Source: Deroplatys truncata
Lineage: Eukaryota; Arthropoda; Insecta; Mantodea; Mantidae
Assembly: GCA_030765065.1 (NCBI GenBank)
Contig: CM060990.1
Coordinates: 668,080,118-668,144,117 of the forward strand
Direction of reading: 5' to 3'
Length of the DNA stretch: 64,000 nt
The translations under genes were made by a program, and so were the position numbers. The notes under the pieces were generated by a model, which did no database searches, was not told the origin of the DNA, and saw nothing but the letters and a program-made list of their open reading frames with translations. How positions within the stretch are numbered: position 1 is the first letter of the stretch; the number at the start of each line of letters is the position of its first letter. Positions 21,783 through 31,560 of this stretch are shown piece by piece.

Positions 21783-23368
21783 TGGGACATTCCATTTCAA
21801 ATCGTCCGAAATAAAAGGAAAATCGACCTTGCATTTTTTAAACGAAACGAAAGTGTTTGTATTTGTAGACAAGCCCATACAATGCTTTGTGCAAACTCTT
21901 AAAATGTAGAACATCATAGTTTTGCAATTAAAATTGTCCAAATGTATCGTATCTTCCTAAAATTTCCAACTTCAATCTGTTATAACTCTGAAACATTTAA
22001 ATCTAATTATTTAAATCGAGCTTTATTTTGATTCCCTAAACTTTAATTTCATACGGATGAGTAAACATGTTCTTCTTATTTATTTAAGTGAAGAAATTTC
22101 TAAGTTGTCAAGCGTAGACGGTTATGGATCGAGAAAAATAATTTTATTATATATGGTAAGATTCCGTAATTTAAGCACAATCAAACATATATTTAACTCT
22201 AGTAGTTACTGATAAGGTTTAATCTAAAATAATTAAAGAAGCAAACTACTTTACGCGCTCATGGTCGCTCACACACGTTTGTTTTGAACTGAAGTTCAAG
22301 CAAGCTGCTGTGCATGGTGAAACAATGAGAACACTTACTAAGCAGCTTACTGCTATATGTAAATCGCTGCGTTTATTCACTTGTGTTATAACTATGAAAC
22401 ACAAACATAACCACTTTACCAACATTTGTATACAATGCTTTATGCAAACTCTTAAAATGTAGAACATCATAGTTTTGCAATTAAAATTGTTCAAATGTAT
22501 CGTATCTTCCTAAAATTTCCAACTTCAATCTGTTATAATTCTGAAATATTTAAATCTAATTATTTAAATCGAGCTTTATTTTGTTTCTCTAAGCTTTTGT
22601 TTCACACTGATAAGTAAACATGTTATTTTTATTTAAGTGAAGAAATTTCTATTTTTTCAAGCGTAGACGGTTAGGAATTGAGAAAAATAATGCTATTATA
22701 TATGATAAGATTCCGTAATTTAAACACAATAAAACATATATTTTACTCTAGTAGTTACTGATCAGGTTTAGTCTAAAATAATTAAACAAGCAAATTACTT
22801 TACGCGCTCATGCTCGCTCTTGTACATTAACTTTGAACTGTAGATCAAGCAAGCTGCTGTGCATGGTTAAACAATGCGAACGCTTACTACACTAACTACG
22901 TAAATCGCAGCGTTTATTACATTTTGTGTTATAACTACGAAAAATAAACATAACCACTTTACCAACATTGCCGACTTCTCTTAATAACACTATGGATTTT
23001 TCTCAATCTAATATTTTAGTTTTATAGAAATCCGGAGTCGCTTAAAAAAAGGAAAAACCGTATATCGATTTTTGTGAATATTATACAAATAATTAGTATA
23101 TGCTGTAATGAAACGCGAACTTTTATCTACAAAATGAGATTTAGCACAATATTCTGAAATATAGGGCCCCGGAGTTATGCGCATTTAAAGTGCGACAAAA
23201 TGAATTAATACGATACATTTATAGTTGAATAAGGTGACAACCGTTGGATTTTAGATGCTAATATTTGTTAAATATGCTTTCCTCCGCGCCTCTTATTAAT
23301 AGCAAAAATTGCAACGCAAACAAAGAAAGCGAGGATTTTTGCAGTTAGATTTCACATGGAATGTCCTA
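21783..23368. mobile_element. TIR element with internal tandem duplication, TA-flanked
   Basis: Left end 'tgggacattccatttcaaat' and right end (minus strand) 'taggacattccatgtgaaat' are inverted repeats flanked by TA on both sides, as in Tc1/mariner-type MITEs. No transposase is recognisable inside; the minus frames of 70 and 82 codons are duplicates of each other caused by the tandem repeat. About 1,586 bp. Confidence 0.7.
21875..22971 (+). repeat. two-copy tandem duplication, unit about 550 bp
   Basis: Unit 1 about 21875-22424 and unit 2 about 22425-22971. Shared landmarks: 'aaaatgtagaacatcatag' (21900, 22452), 'ttaaatcgagctttatttt', 'caagcgtagacggtta', 'ctttacgcgctcatg', 'aaccactttaccaacatt'. 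The copies differ by scattered substitutions and small indels, so the duplication is not recent. Lies wholly inside the TIR element. Confidence 0.85.
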
Positions 23369-23885
23369 TATGCGGTAATTTAAAATCTACTGTGTTTAAA
23401 TCTACCGCGCTTCTCCTCAACTCAATGAGCAACAGGGTCACTAGCACACATCTTGACTTCTGCACGTTTTAAGGAGCTTCTGCGCATGCGCAGCTCGTAT
23501 GTCGTAATTACCTTATGAGGCCAAATACATACGAGTTGTGCACACGTGAGGAAATGTACTAGCGGGCGAAGCTTTTTCCGCACTCTGTTTCTATACTATC
23601 ACTAAAATTTTACACCAGTGCACGTGGTGGTAGCTCACAACGGCAGAAATTAAGAATTACTGCAATAGGAGGGTACATGCACAGTACAAAAAATTCTCCC
23701 GTTTCTCCATACCACCATAATGTCAACTACAATTTAAATTACACATTACTTCGTTTTTGCCCTAACACGGTGTACTGAATTATGTGTACAACAACAAATA
23801 TAAAAAACCTTTCTTTCGTCAGGCAAGTTATGCATTATTATTGTTATTGTTGCTGTAGTTATATCCACTTGTACATAACCATAAC
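23369..23885. other. spacer
   Basis: No feature recognised between the TIR element and the nest. Short 'gcgcatgcgcag' palindrome near 23482. Confidence 0.4.
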
Positions 23886-24373
23886 TACAGTGCCTTCGTT
23901 TTATGCCAGGCCGCTGAACGAGCGAATGCGTGCTCCGCACAAGTCTACTACACTGCGGGGGTTTCCGTTCCGTAAAGGTACTCCTCCACGATGCAATTTA
24001 AATGGCTTACAACTTCGAACGGTGCAAGAAAAGTGGAGTTTCACCGTGTAAACTGCCAATCAAGTAGGAAAATTGCACGCGCAACTCAAATTCAGCGCAA
24101 TTTTCTAAGTGGCGTTCAACTTAGGAAGTTGCTTCGTGTATGCAGCGAAAAAAAGAAAGTGGCTTGAACAGTTTAGAAAATTTCTGTGGCGTATTCCGTG
24201 CAACTTTGTTACGTCACCTGCAGTGATAGTAAAAAGCTGTTTGAGAGGTGAATACAAGGATCATAATTTGTGTTACACTAAATACAGAATTAAGACAGAT
24301 ACGTGCATTTTATTTCCTTAACAACACGAACAATTTATTGTAGTATTGTAGTAGGTAATGATGCCCATAACAA

Positions 24374-24653
24374 TAAATGGATGAGGGAAATGACAAAGAA
24401 GTTGATTGAACAGATTGAGACAAAGATTGCTCGTGGAAGTAGACACTGCAGATTACAGAAATAAACAAAAGCGACAAAATGCGTTACATGGTATAGGAAT
24501 AGAGTTCAGCAAGTTAGCATAGGACATTAAAGTAAAAATCCACGGTTTTGGAACACAGTTCACCAACGAAAGGAACAAAATGAAGGCATGGAAATCTGGA
24601 AGTGGTGCAAAAGACAATATAAAACAAAATGGGAATTTTATGATGCACTGTAA
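24374..24653 (+). pseudogene. Harbinger MADF/Myb-like DNA-binding protein remnant
   Basis: Plus-strand frames contain KWMREMTKKLIEQIETKI near the start, and, after stops and frameshifts, VKIHGFGTQFTNERNKMKAW and SGSGAKDNI followed in another frame by KWEFYDAL-stop. This layout (acidic/basic helix, 'lRtqf..E..K', SGSG, then 'kW.fydaL.Fl') is the MADF/SANT-type domain encoded by the second ORF of PIF/Harbinger elements, which helps bring the transposase to the termini. At least two frame breaks make it non-functional. Confidence 0.7.
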
Positions 24654-24911
24654 TTTATGGTTTATCACACCAGCACCAATAATGATGCAGTAGATGAGTA
24701 GATTCCTTGGTAAGTACCAACACACTCACTTTAAATGTAGGGATGTTGCCACTGAACCTCTCCTTCACGGCAAAAATACTCCTTGAATTCCTAACTTTTT
24801 TGCTGCAGTATGAGGATTTATACTTACAGTTTTCTTTGCAACGACACAAAGCCATAGTTCTCGTTGTGCCAAGTATTCGAAATAAATACACCAGTGACTG
24901 ATAGCTGTTGT

Positions 24912-25014
24912 CTAAAAAAATCACATTGATTATATAGTTATAAATAACGACAGCCGAACGTGTTATATATTAAACTCGGCAATGTTGCCGCTGCGTTATT
25001 TTAAGCCGAATTAC
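24912..25014 (-). other. intron in the Harbinger transposase gene
   Basis: Minus-strand GT...AG interval. Splicing joins 'LATG' to 'DNSYQSLVYLFR', restoring the continuous motif expected in this family; without splicing the frame stops two codons after the donor. Acceptor is preceded by a T7 run. Confidence 0.75.
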
Positions 25015-25220
25015 CTGTGGCTAAAAATCTCAGTGTCAACACAAGACGTTCTATGGGTGATATTGACTTTCTGATTATCGTGTCTTGCTTTTGTATTACC
25101 GGTGCTACTCTTCTAAGCAAATAATTAAAATTAACCGGTGATATGCCAAGGAACTTATTAAATACATGTTTATCTCCCTCATAGATGTCTTGCAGCAAGT
25201 TGCTTACAACCTCACAATAT

Positions 25221-26359
25221 TGAGACAGTATTTTTAACACTTGAATAATTTCAATTAAATTATATAATATGTAATTTCAATAACAGCCCGCCTGGAAGCA
25301 ATATGTATGTAATAATTTTGAAAAAATGTATGTAACAGTCATTGCAAATGCTTATAATATTGTAAACATGTTTAATAATGTTAAGTGAATGCATTACGTA
25401 ATTTAATAATGTAAGAGCTGTGAAAATAATAAGTTTAAAGTTGCTAACAATGAGGTAACAATGAGGTAATCTTGAGGCAATAATGAGTTTGAGAGTTTAA
25501 ATGTTACTAGTCATGATTAGAGCAACGATAATGTAAATTTTGTGACAGTTTAAAAATAGCCAATCAAAAGCTAGAAAAAGCTCTAGTAAAATGCAGGTAT
25601 TCTATTGGACTAGGATTAGCCAATCAGAGACTTCAAATACAGAAGCTAACGGATTTGGACGGTTGAAATATGTTCGGTTGCCTGCAGACCTTGGTAGTAA
25701 CGGGATAGAAGATGTGTTTTCTAAAGAAATATTACGTATTCGTGTGTAACGAAAATTATGTATACGCGTTAACAAAGTGCAAGTATTAAATTAAAGAATC
25801 TCACAGTTCTTGATATCAATGTAGTGCTATTTAATTTGTGCCAAGGATTACTAAAAAGAAGTGAATTTAAACTTAAAATCTGTGTAAACCTACATGCTTG
25901 TCGCACCACATCCTGCCTAAGAGAAACGTGTCTCTAAAACAATACTGATGCTGCCGAGGCAAATATAAACATAAATAATACCTATAGAATCAGTTTATTA
26001 ACAAAGTTAATATAATAAATTTTAAGTGTAACAACAAAAATACATCTTCAAATCGGCTTCTCATACGCAGCAGCATATTACGCAACAAACAAAATTCTTC
26101 AAATTGACATCAATACCTGGAGCTAAACATAAATAAACAACTCCAACGTAAAGACAATATCTACTTCAAGTTAGCTTCCCAAGCGTGAGGCTATTAAATT
26201 ACGTAACGATAAATTACGTAAATAAATAAACTCCAAGAACAATCCAACTTCAAACTGACGCCCAAAGCGTTGTGCAAACATCATCTTCAAAAAAACAACT
26301 ATTTCTTCAAATTGGTTCTCAACGTGGGGATAACAACAGCAGAAAAATATCTTCTCTCA
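25221..26359 (+). mobile_element. LTR-family element (layer 3) inserted in the Harbinger transposase gene
   Basis: Starts TGAGACAG and ends CTCTCA, with ATAT duplicated at 25217-25220 and 26360-26363. Body matches the other LTR copies: 'gtatgtaacagtcattgc', 'gaatgcattacgtaattt', 'gccaatcaaaagc', 'gtattaaattaaagaatc', 'gatgctgccgaggcaaat'. From about 26045 it differs: it holds several primer-binding-site-like units instead of the LTR end seen in the 14296 and 60981 copies. No gag-pol. The TG...CA ends and 4-bp duplication show integrase-type insertion of this unit as a whole. Confidence 0.85.
26045..26359 (+). repeat. degenerate tandem primer-binding-site-like units
   Basis: About five units, each opening with 'cttcaaat' or a variant, followed by a decayed form of TGGCGCCCAACGTGGGGC: at about 26046, 26103, 26167, 26248 and 26305. 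Best preserved are 'cttcccaagcgtgaggct' (about 26176) and 'tggttctcaacgtgggg' (26313-26329). Spacing about 57-80 bp. Confidence 0.6.
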
Positions 26360-26786
26360 ATATTCACGACTTAGAATCCACTCTCTTACCCAGCATTTTC
26401 TTGCCGCCCTTTACGTTTTTCTCTACGTCAACGAAGCAAAATAAGAGACAAACACGCTGCGGACAAAACCTCATTATCAGACGACATTATCGCCACACGT
26501 AGAACATAGCTGACTGGAAAGTGGCAAGCACAAAAATTTCCGCCACAAATATAGCATCGCGTAAACGCTCGTGCAACATTTCTGTGGAACGTGCCACTTT
26601 TCTAGTGGCGCAACACGAAATCATGCAACTTTTCGTTTTGTGTGTAAACAGAAAGTGCCACATTTGTACCCGCAAGAAAAGTGGCATGCCATAAAACTGG
26701 CATCGTGGACGAGTACCTTAACTCCCGCGTTACTTACTCACGAGTTTTAGTAACATATAGGTATGTAATAAGTTCTAACCTTGTTA

Positions 26787-27506
26787 CGAGGGTAATCCAG
26801 AAAGTCCCAGACGTTTTGAAATAAACAATTAACAGAATGTAAATATCAACGTTTATTATCTACATTTCAAACGTACACACTTAAGCTATTTTTCTACATA
26901 ATCACCATTTAAATTGAGGCATTTATCATACCGTGGCACAAGTTTTTCAATGCCCTCTCTGTAGAAATCTGCCGCCTGCGACTTCAACCACTGGTTTACC
27001 GGCATGCAGTTCAGCGTCAGTATCAAAGCATCAATTTGATGCACCAAACTCCGTGAAATTTGTAGAAAATGTTCCGAAAGTTCTGTAATCGTGAAACGAC
27101 GATTTTCACGAACTTTGTCATTGATTTGCATTGATAGTTCATCAGTCATAAGGCTAAGCCTACCACTGCGTTCCTCGTCGTGAACATTGGTATGGCCATT
27201 TTTAAAATAAATGCACCTGACTCGGCTTTCACTCACTATTCCCTGCCCGTAAACATCACAAAGTTGACCATAAATTTTAATTGGTGTGTTCTTTTTATCC
27301 AACCGCACTTCACAAGTGGCGGGATTTTCTATTGCATTGCACATTTTAACAACTCACAGAGAGCACAGTAAGGAAGGCACAGTCCTCACGCTACCATAGC
27401 TGGATGCGTACTGAATGTAGGAACGTTCTGACACCAAGATGGCGGCTCTAGTCCTACTCATCGCCATGATAGGCCAAAACGTCTGGGACTTTCTGGACTG
27501 CCCTCG
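26787..27506 (-). mobile_element. internally deleted mariner (layer 2b), 720 bp, inserted in a stop codon
   Basis: TIRs 'cgagggtaatccagaaagtc' (left) and, on the minus strand, 'cgagggcagtccagaaagtc' (right), extending about 30 bp to 'ccagacgttttg'. TA duplicated at 26785-26786 and 27507-27508. Full mariners are about 1.3 kb, so roughly 0.55 kb is missing from the middle. Removing it with one TA recreates a TAA stop codon in the surrounding transposase gene. Confidence 0.92.
26886..27344 (-). CDS. truncated mariner transposase, N- and C-termini fused in frame
   Basis: 152 residues with one uninterrupted frame starting MCNAIENPATCEVR. Residues about 15-105 are the paired helix-turn-helix DNA-binding region (GHTNVHDEERSGR linker, VRENRRFTITELSEHF, QISRSLVHQ). 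From about residue 113 it is the mariner C-terminus (MPVNQWLKSQAADFYREGIE, NLNGDYVEK-stop). The three catalytic aspartates fall in the deleted part, so it cannot catalyse transposition. It could still bind mariner TIRs if expressed, as some truncated transposases do, but there is no evidence of expression. The first helix-turn-helix is also shortened compared with usual mariner proteins. Confidence 0.85.
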   Translation of the reverse strand: MCNAIENPATCEVRLDKKNTPIKIYGQLCDVYGQGIVSESRVRCIYFKNGHTNVHDEERSGRLSLMTDELSMQINDKVRENRRFTITELSEHFLQISRSLVHQIDALILTLNCMPVNQWLKSQAADFYREGIEKLVPRYDKCLNLNGDYVEK

Positions 27507-27508
27507 TA

Positions 27509-27770
27509 TAAGTGTTGAAAGTGGTAGCCATCTGCGCGAAGACATTCTTGACATCGTCGGATGAAATTACCATTCACACGCATAAGTTCTTCTTGCGTAA
27601 TGTTCATAATTTCTGCTTTTATATTGCTCTTAAGTTCGTCTATGGTGTGGAGATTGTTCCTAAAACCTTTATTTTTAGCGTTTAGCGAACCTATTGTACT
27701 GAATTTATTGACAAAACATCTCACAGTGTCTATACCCGGAACTCAGTAACGAGGAAATTGCTGCTAACAC
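27509..27770 (-). pseudogene. Tc1/mariner-like transposase with the catalytic core deleted
   Basis: The minus-strand frame reads VPGIDTVRCFVNKFSTIGSL (end of the N-terminal helix-turn-helix domain), then passes directly to HTIDELKSNIKAEIMNITQE and ends ADGYHFQHL, the usual C-terminus of this transposase group. The catalytic domain between them is absent. The stop codon following HFQHL is split by the mariner at 27506. A stop just upstream of VPGID shows the N-terminus is also broken. Confidence 0.75.
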
Positions 27771-28065
27771 ACCTGTCTACATGATTTGTTTTCACATATG
27801 TATCGTACATAAAAATACCCTTTTCAAGTGTGAATTTGCTGGCAGGCATTTACATGGACTAATAAGTGAATAACATTCCTAAGGAAATCATACATAACAC
27901 ACGTATTGTCGAAACTCTTTACACCGCGAAGACAAAGCAACGATTGAGACAGCTCACGTACCCTAGACACGTCCTGCGCAGTGGCATAATACCGAGGTCA
28001 CTGCCGTCTCCGCCGTTACTCACATAAGGCGGTTGTGGCCTTGGCATAAAACGAAACCGCTACTG

Positions 28066-28430
28066 CCTATAAATACTTATTCAAAACAGTTTCTGTGTGG
28101 TTTAATGCTTTGTGCTCTCACCTGTCATGGGGGAGATCGATTCGATTCTGTATCGGGTATTACATTTTTAATCTAACTTAGTGATGCCTCAAAAAGGTTA
28201 AACGGGTTCTTAATTAATTGTAACTATGCTTCTTATTTTAACTTTATTGCCATGATTCGAGACTTTTTAAAACATATCAGGTTAATCAACATGCGCTGAT
28301 AAAAATACCATTAAAAGTGAATAAAACTTTGGGCAATCTAATAGTTTTATACTACACCCTTTCACAAAACGATGTGTGTAATGATGCGATATATCCGTTA
28401 TGTTGGTATTATTCAAATGATGAGAGAACA
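28066..28430. other. spacer
   Basis: No feature recognised between the nest and SINE S1. Confidence 0.4.
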
Positions 28431-28442
28431 AGATTAGGTGTT

Positions 28443-28722
28443 GAGTTTGAGTTTTTCCTTATTTATGGACGCTCTTTAACTGTTATGTTCCTTAGCGTCC
28501 CGTTCTATGTTGGGCGTGAAAGATCGGCTTCTTTATCAGGCTTGAGGTTCTTTTACGTGCCGTAAATCTACGTCACGGGACCATCGGCTTTACTTCCCTT
28601 CCGAAGGAAGTCATGCTAAGGATTTTTACGTCCGGAAAAATCCATCGCCCTCCGCCGGGTTTGAACCCGCGACCTCGGGAACTAGAGGCTAGCATGGTAA
28701 CCACTACACCACGAAGGACGAC
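28443..28722 (-). mobile_element. SINE S1 with 12-bp target duplication
   Basis: Minus-strand S1: head at 28650-28722 ('gtcgtccttcgtggtgtagt', 'gcgggttcaaacccggc'), body to about 28450. AGATTAGGTGTT is duplicated at 28431-28442 and 28723-28734. Confidence 0.92.
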
Positions 28723-28734
28723 AGATTAGGTGTT

Positions 28735-29310
28735 AATAATGTAAACAAACGCTAAGCAAATACTCATATAGCAAATTGTTTTAAATCCATTCAAGCAGTT
28801 TATATGAGAATTCTACTAAATATCTAAGATTTTTAGGATTGTTTCATAAATTGTGAACTAACTAAAAGAACGCAGGGTGCAAAATATTTCAAACACACCT
28901 AAAAGTAACGCTGTGAGTGTATTTACGATTTTATTGCATATTAAGAGTGACCCTGCATCAGAACAAGTTCATGGATAAAGCTAAATATATCATCTTATGT
29001 CATCCTCTTTTTTAATTCTACTGCTTCTCCAAGTTATAATGTTTCTACTTCAAAAAGAGGATGGGATTTTTCTATCGTTTCAGTCAGAATCGCACTGTGC
29101 CTCTTATTTAAGTTTCCTTAACGCTTACTTTTTTTTTGCAAAAATGGGTGTTTAGTGGTTTTTCGGGCTCAAAGCAATTTGTAAACTGAAGATATTTGCT
29201 GGATTATTCACAATATACTAGTGTCGTGTTGAAAATAGAATCTAAATAGATGGTAAATAAACCTTAAAGTATACAATATGTATTATGCATTAACAATTAC
29301 TCGTTAACTA
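28735..29310. other. AT-rich spacer
   Basis: No gene or repeat recognised. Confidence 0.45.
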
Positions 29311-29800
29311 AAATGGCTGATTTTTACATACGTACACTCTGGCCCATGGGTTTATCATGGTTTCCCCGGGTCGGCAGACAAATGCTGGAGTGGTTCATCT
29401 TCTACCACGACTCTCCTATCCGTCATTTCCTGTGTCTATCATGTTCTCGTCGTCTGTTTCAGGGTTGTAGTACCAGGCGACGGTATTCGGCGGACTGGAA
29501 CCCGCCTGTGGGTGTGGGTGCTTTTGGGTGAGAGCTCCTTCGGGGATCCCCGAGGGCTCGGGAACCAATAGAGTGAGCTCGGGCGGTGTCGGAGGTATTC
29601 AGTGTAGAAACATTAGAGACCCCGTCTGTGCTTGCACCGTCGTCATCCGAATCTGGTCGCCCTTTGAGTCTCTCCCCTCATCCCTCACTCCCGGGAGTCA
29701 CTGGTAGACGCACAAGGGGCCAGCTGGCCTGGGTGCAGTGCTCTGTCCTGGTTTCGGGGTCCCCCTCCGTTCGGTCGTACCTTTACCTTTTACACACGTT
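29311..29800 (+). mobile_element. family R retroposon copy
   Basis: 'cccatgggtttatcatggtt', 'tttccccgggtcggcagac', the TTCTACCACGA segment and 'cctgtgtctatcatgttctc' correspond to the post-head region of R. The GC-rich body ends with 'ccctttgagtctctcccc'. The tRNA head itself is missing or too decayed. Same subtype as 6596 and 38561. Confidence 0.75.
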
Positions 29801-30717
29801 AAATTTGCAATGTATGGTTTACATAGTTCCAATTATGTTCAGAATATGTAAACCTGTATATTAAACCAGACAACTCCTACCTCTGTGACATCGACGAAAC
29901 AGGAGAAAGAAGGTACAAAGGGAGAAGAATTGATAGGGAGATAAAGTGGCTCCGTTTTTGTGCTCTTGTCTTACACAAGTGCTCTGACGCCACCCTGGTT
30001 TAGTTCCAACTTATCCTCCGTGCTATGCCGGTGGACTAACTCTAAGCTCTCGCGTTACAGTGCATGTTCTAGTGTTAAATGCTTGTACATCCACGCATGC
30101 TTCTCTCTTATGGCAGCTAATCGGTATAGTTTTGCGACTCTCGTCGAATTTCCGTTCATAAAGTTAACATGCAGTCACTCATGCCTGAATATCTGCCCAC
30201 TTGACCAATCGTATTAAGGTTTGTGAATATGGAGAACGAAATACACTTATGTAAAGGTGTGCTGAGCTGAAATATGAAGGTTTCAGAGAAGAACCAAGTG
30301 AGTTTAACATTTGTTTGTAACTGCAGCATTATTAGAATAGATGTGTTTCAGTACTACAATAGAACAAGTTAAAAGGCAGCATACTGTAGGTTTATGCAAT
30401 TATTTTCACATAGGGAAGCCAAGTGGATGATAATAATCTATGCTTTAAGGAGATACACTGGTATCAAATGAAATTTCTTCTCTAATTAATCAACCTTAAT
30501 GACATGTTTAGGTTAAATTGCATTTGTCCTGTTATATTGTTGGTATAAGTAACATTGCTGTAGATTAAATAGTTTTAATTAAGAATTATTTATTGTTTTT
30601 TGCAAATAATTGGACAGTAATAAAACATACACTTTTTGTAATTTAGAATTAAAATAGAGGAGTTAAATTTGGTATGTTAGGTATTCTATTCCAATGCAAT
30701 AAATGTATGAATTTTTT
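29801..30717. other. AT-rich spacer
   Basis: A plus-strand 85-codon frame (29960-30217) and nothing else; no motif recognised. Confidence 0.4.
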
Positions 30718-31560
30718 ACTTTCTCTACTACGTATAGTAAGTAGGGAAAGTATTGTATTCCACCCAAAAATTCGATACCGAGATTTCACCGGAAACACAT
30801 GTTTTGAGACCCCTGAATCCAAAAAAAGCATTTTTTGAAACATGTCCGCGTGTGTGTGTGTGTGTGTCTGTGAACATCATAATTCAGAAACGAACAGTCG
30901 GATAAACACCAAACTTGGTATTTAGGTTCAGTATCTTCCAGAGATGCGACACAACGGTTTTCAAGAAAATCACCCTACCCCAGATTACCCTTTACGTGGA
31001 ACATTTTTCGAACATTTTAATTTTCTCAAAAATGGCTCTAACGATTTTAATTAAAATATCATATGTTTAAGATATTTTCATGACAAATGAAATGTATATC
31101 TCGAAGTTTCTGGGAATGTCACCAAAAGTATTCTTCATTGTGATCGACTTTTGCATAACTGTTAAACCATGAGATAGACAAAATTTTACTACACAAAAAT
31201 GTAGATCGCGTTAAAATACACAATTTATGTCATATACATTTTTGTTGTTGAGTGAACCATTTTCGAGATATTGCTTGTTGTTCCCTTAAATTTTCCAATA
31301 CTTATACTTCTTCTCAAATTCGTTATTCTTTTTTTTTTGTCTTGGTAATGCAAAGAGTATGGAATACTCCACATAGCAACCAGCTCTTAAAATATTTGAC
31401 TATCGCTTAAAGCCTACCAATTCCCCTTGCATCTAAAAGAAAATTAGCAATAAGATTAACATCTCGATATCTCGATTAACATGAAGAATATGGAGAATAA
31501 GCGTTTGTAAAAACAGTTTGTACAAGAGTGGAGAAAGTCATGTGAGTGTAACACATCAGA
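30718..31560 (+). mobile_element. family A repeat, full-length representative
   Basis: Begins 'actttctctactacgtatag' and ends 'gagaaagtcatgtgagtgta' plus acacatcaga, between T-rich flanks. Near the left end an imperfect hairpin 'ctactacgtatagtaagtag' is followed by 'ggaaagtattgtattccacc'. A GT microsatellite lies at about 30848-30872. Near the right end 'gagtggagaaagt' is the inverted counterpart of 'actttctctac'. No coding region. The ten copies in both orientations define the family; its class is inferred, not proven. Confidence 0.85.

Larger units (their letters stand above)
24860..26487 (-). pseudogene. Harbinger transposase, N-terminal exons, interrupted by LTR element
   Basis: Minus strand. 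The first part starts at 26487 (MSSDNEVLSAACLSL) and reaches, after a stop and a frameshift, WVREWILSREY at 26364. It resumes beyond the inserted element at 25216 with CEVVSNLLQDIYEGDKHVF, then ISPVNFNYLL, IQKQDT and LTLRFLATG to 25015. A 103-bp intron (24912-25014; donor 'gtaatt', acceptor 'tttttttag') joins this to DNSYQSLVYLFR. These are hallmark N-terminal segments of Harbinger/HARBI1-type nucleases. The DDE catalytic region is not recognisable downstream. The sequence beyond LFR is scrambled. Confidence 0.85.
23978..26717 (-). mobile_element. PIF/Harbinger element (layer 2), itself split by an LTR-type element
   Basis: TIRs 'aggtactcctccacgatgc' (left, 23978) and, on the minus strand from 26717, 'aggtactcgtccacgatgcc'. 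A 3-bp TAA duplication flanks it (23975-23977 and 26718-26720), as is usual for PIF/Harbinger (TWA targets). It carries the two genes typical of the superfamily, both decayed: a transposase read leftwards and a MADF/Myb-like DNA-binding protein read rightwards. Without the inserted 1.1-kb element it would be about 1.6 kb, shorter than autonomous elements, because most of the transposase catalytic region is gone. Confidence 0.85.
23888..28065 (-). mobile_element. Tc1/mariner-like element (layer 1 of the nest), internally deleted and twice invaded
   Basis: Inverted ends 'cagtgccttcgttttatgcc' at 23888 and, on the minus strand from 28065, 'cagtagcggtttcgttttat' followed by gccaaggcc. TA precedes the left end; on the right, TA sits 2 bp further out. 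Own sequence is 23888-23977, 26718-26785 and 27509-28065, about 0.7 kb once the inserts are removed. It keeps the two ends of a transposase gene read on the minus strand, with the catalytic middle deleted, so it was a MITE-like derivative before it was invaded. Confidence 0.75.
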
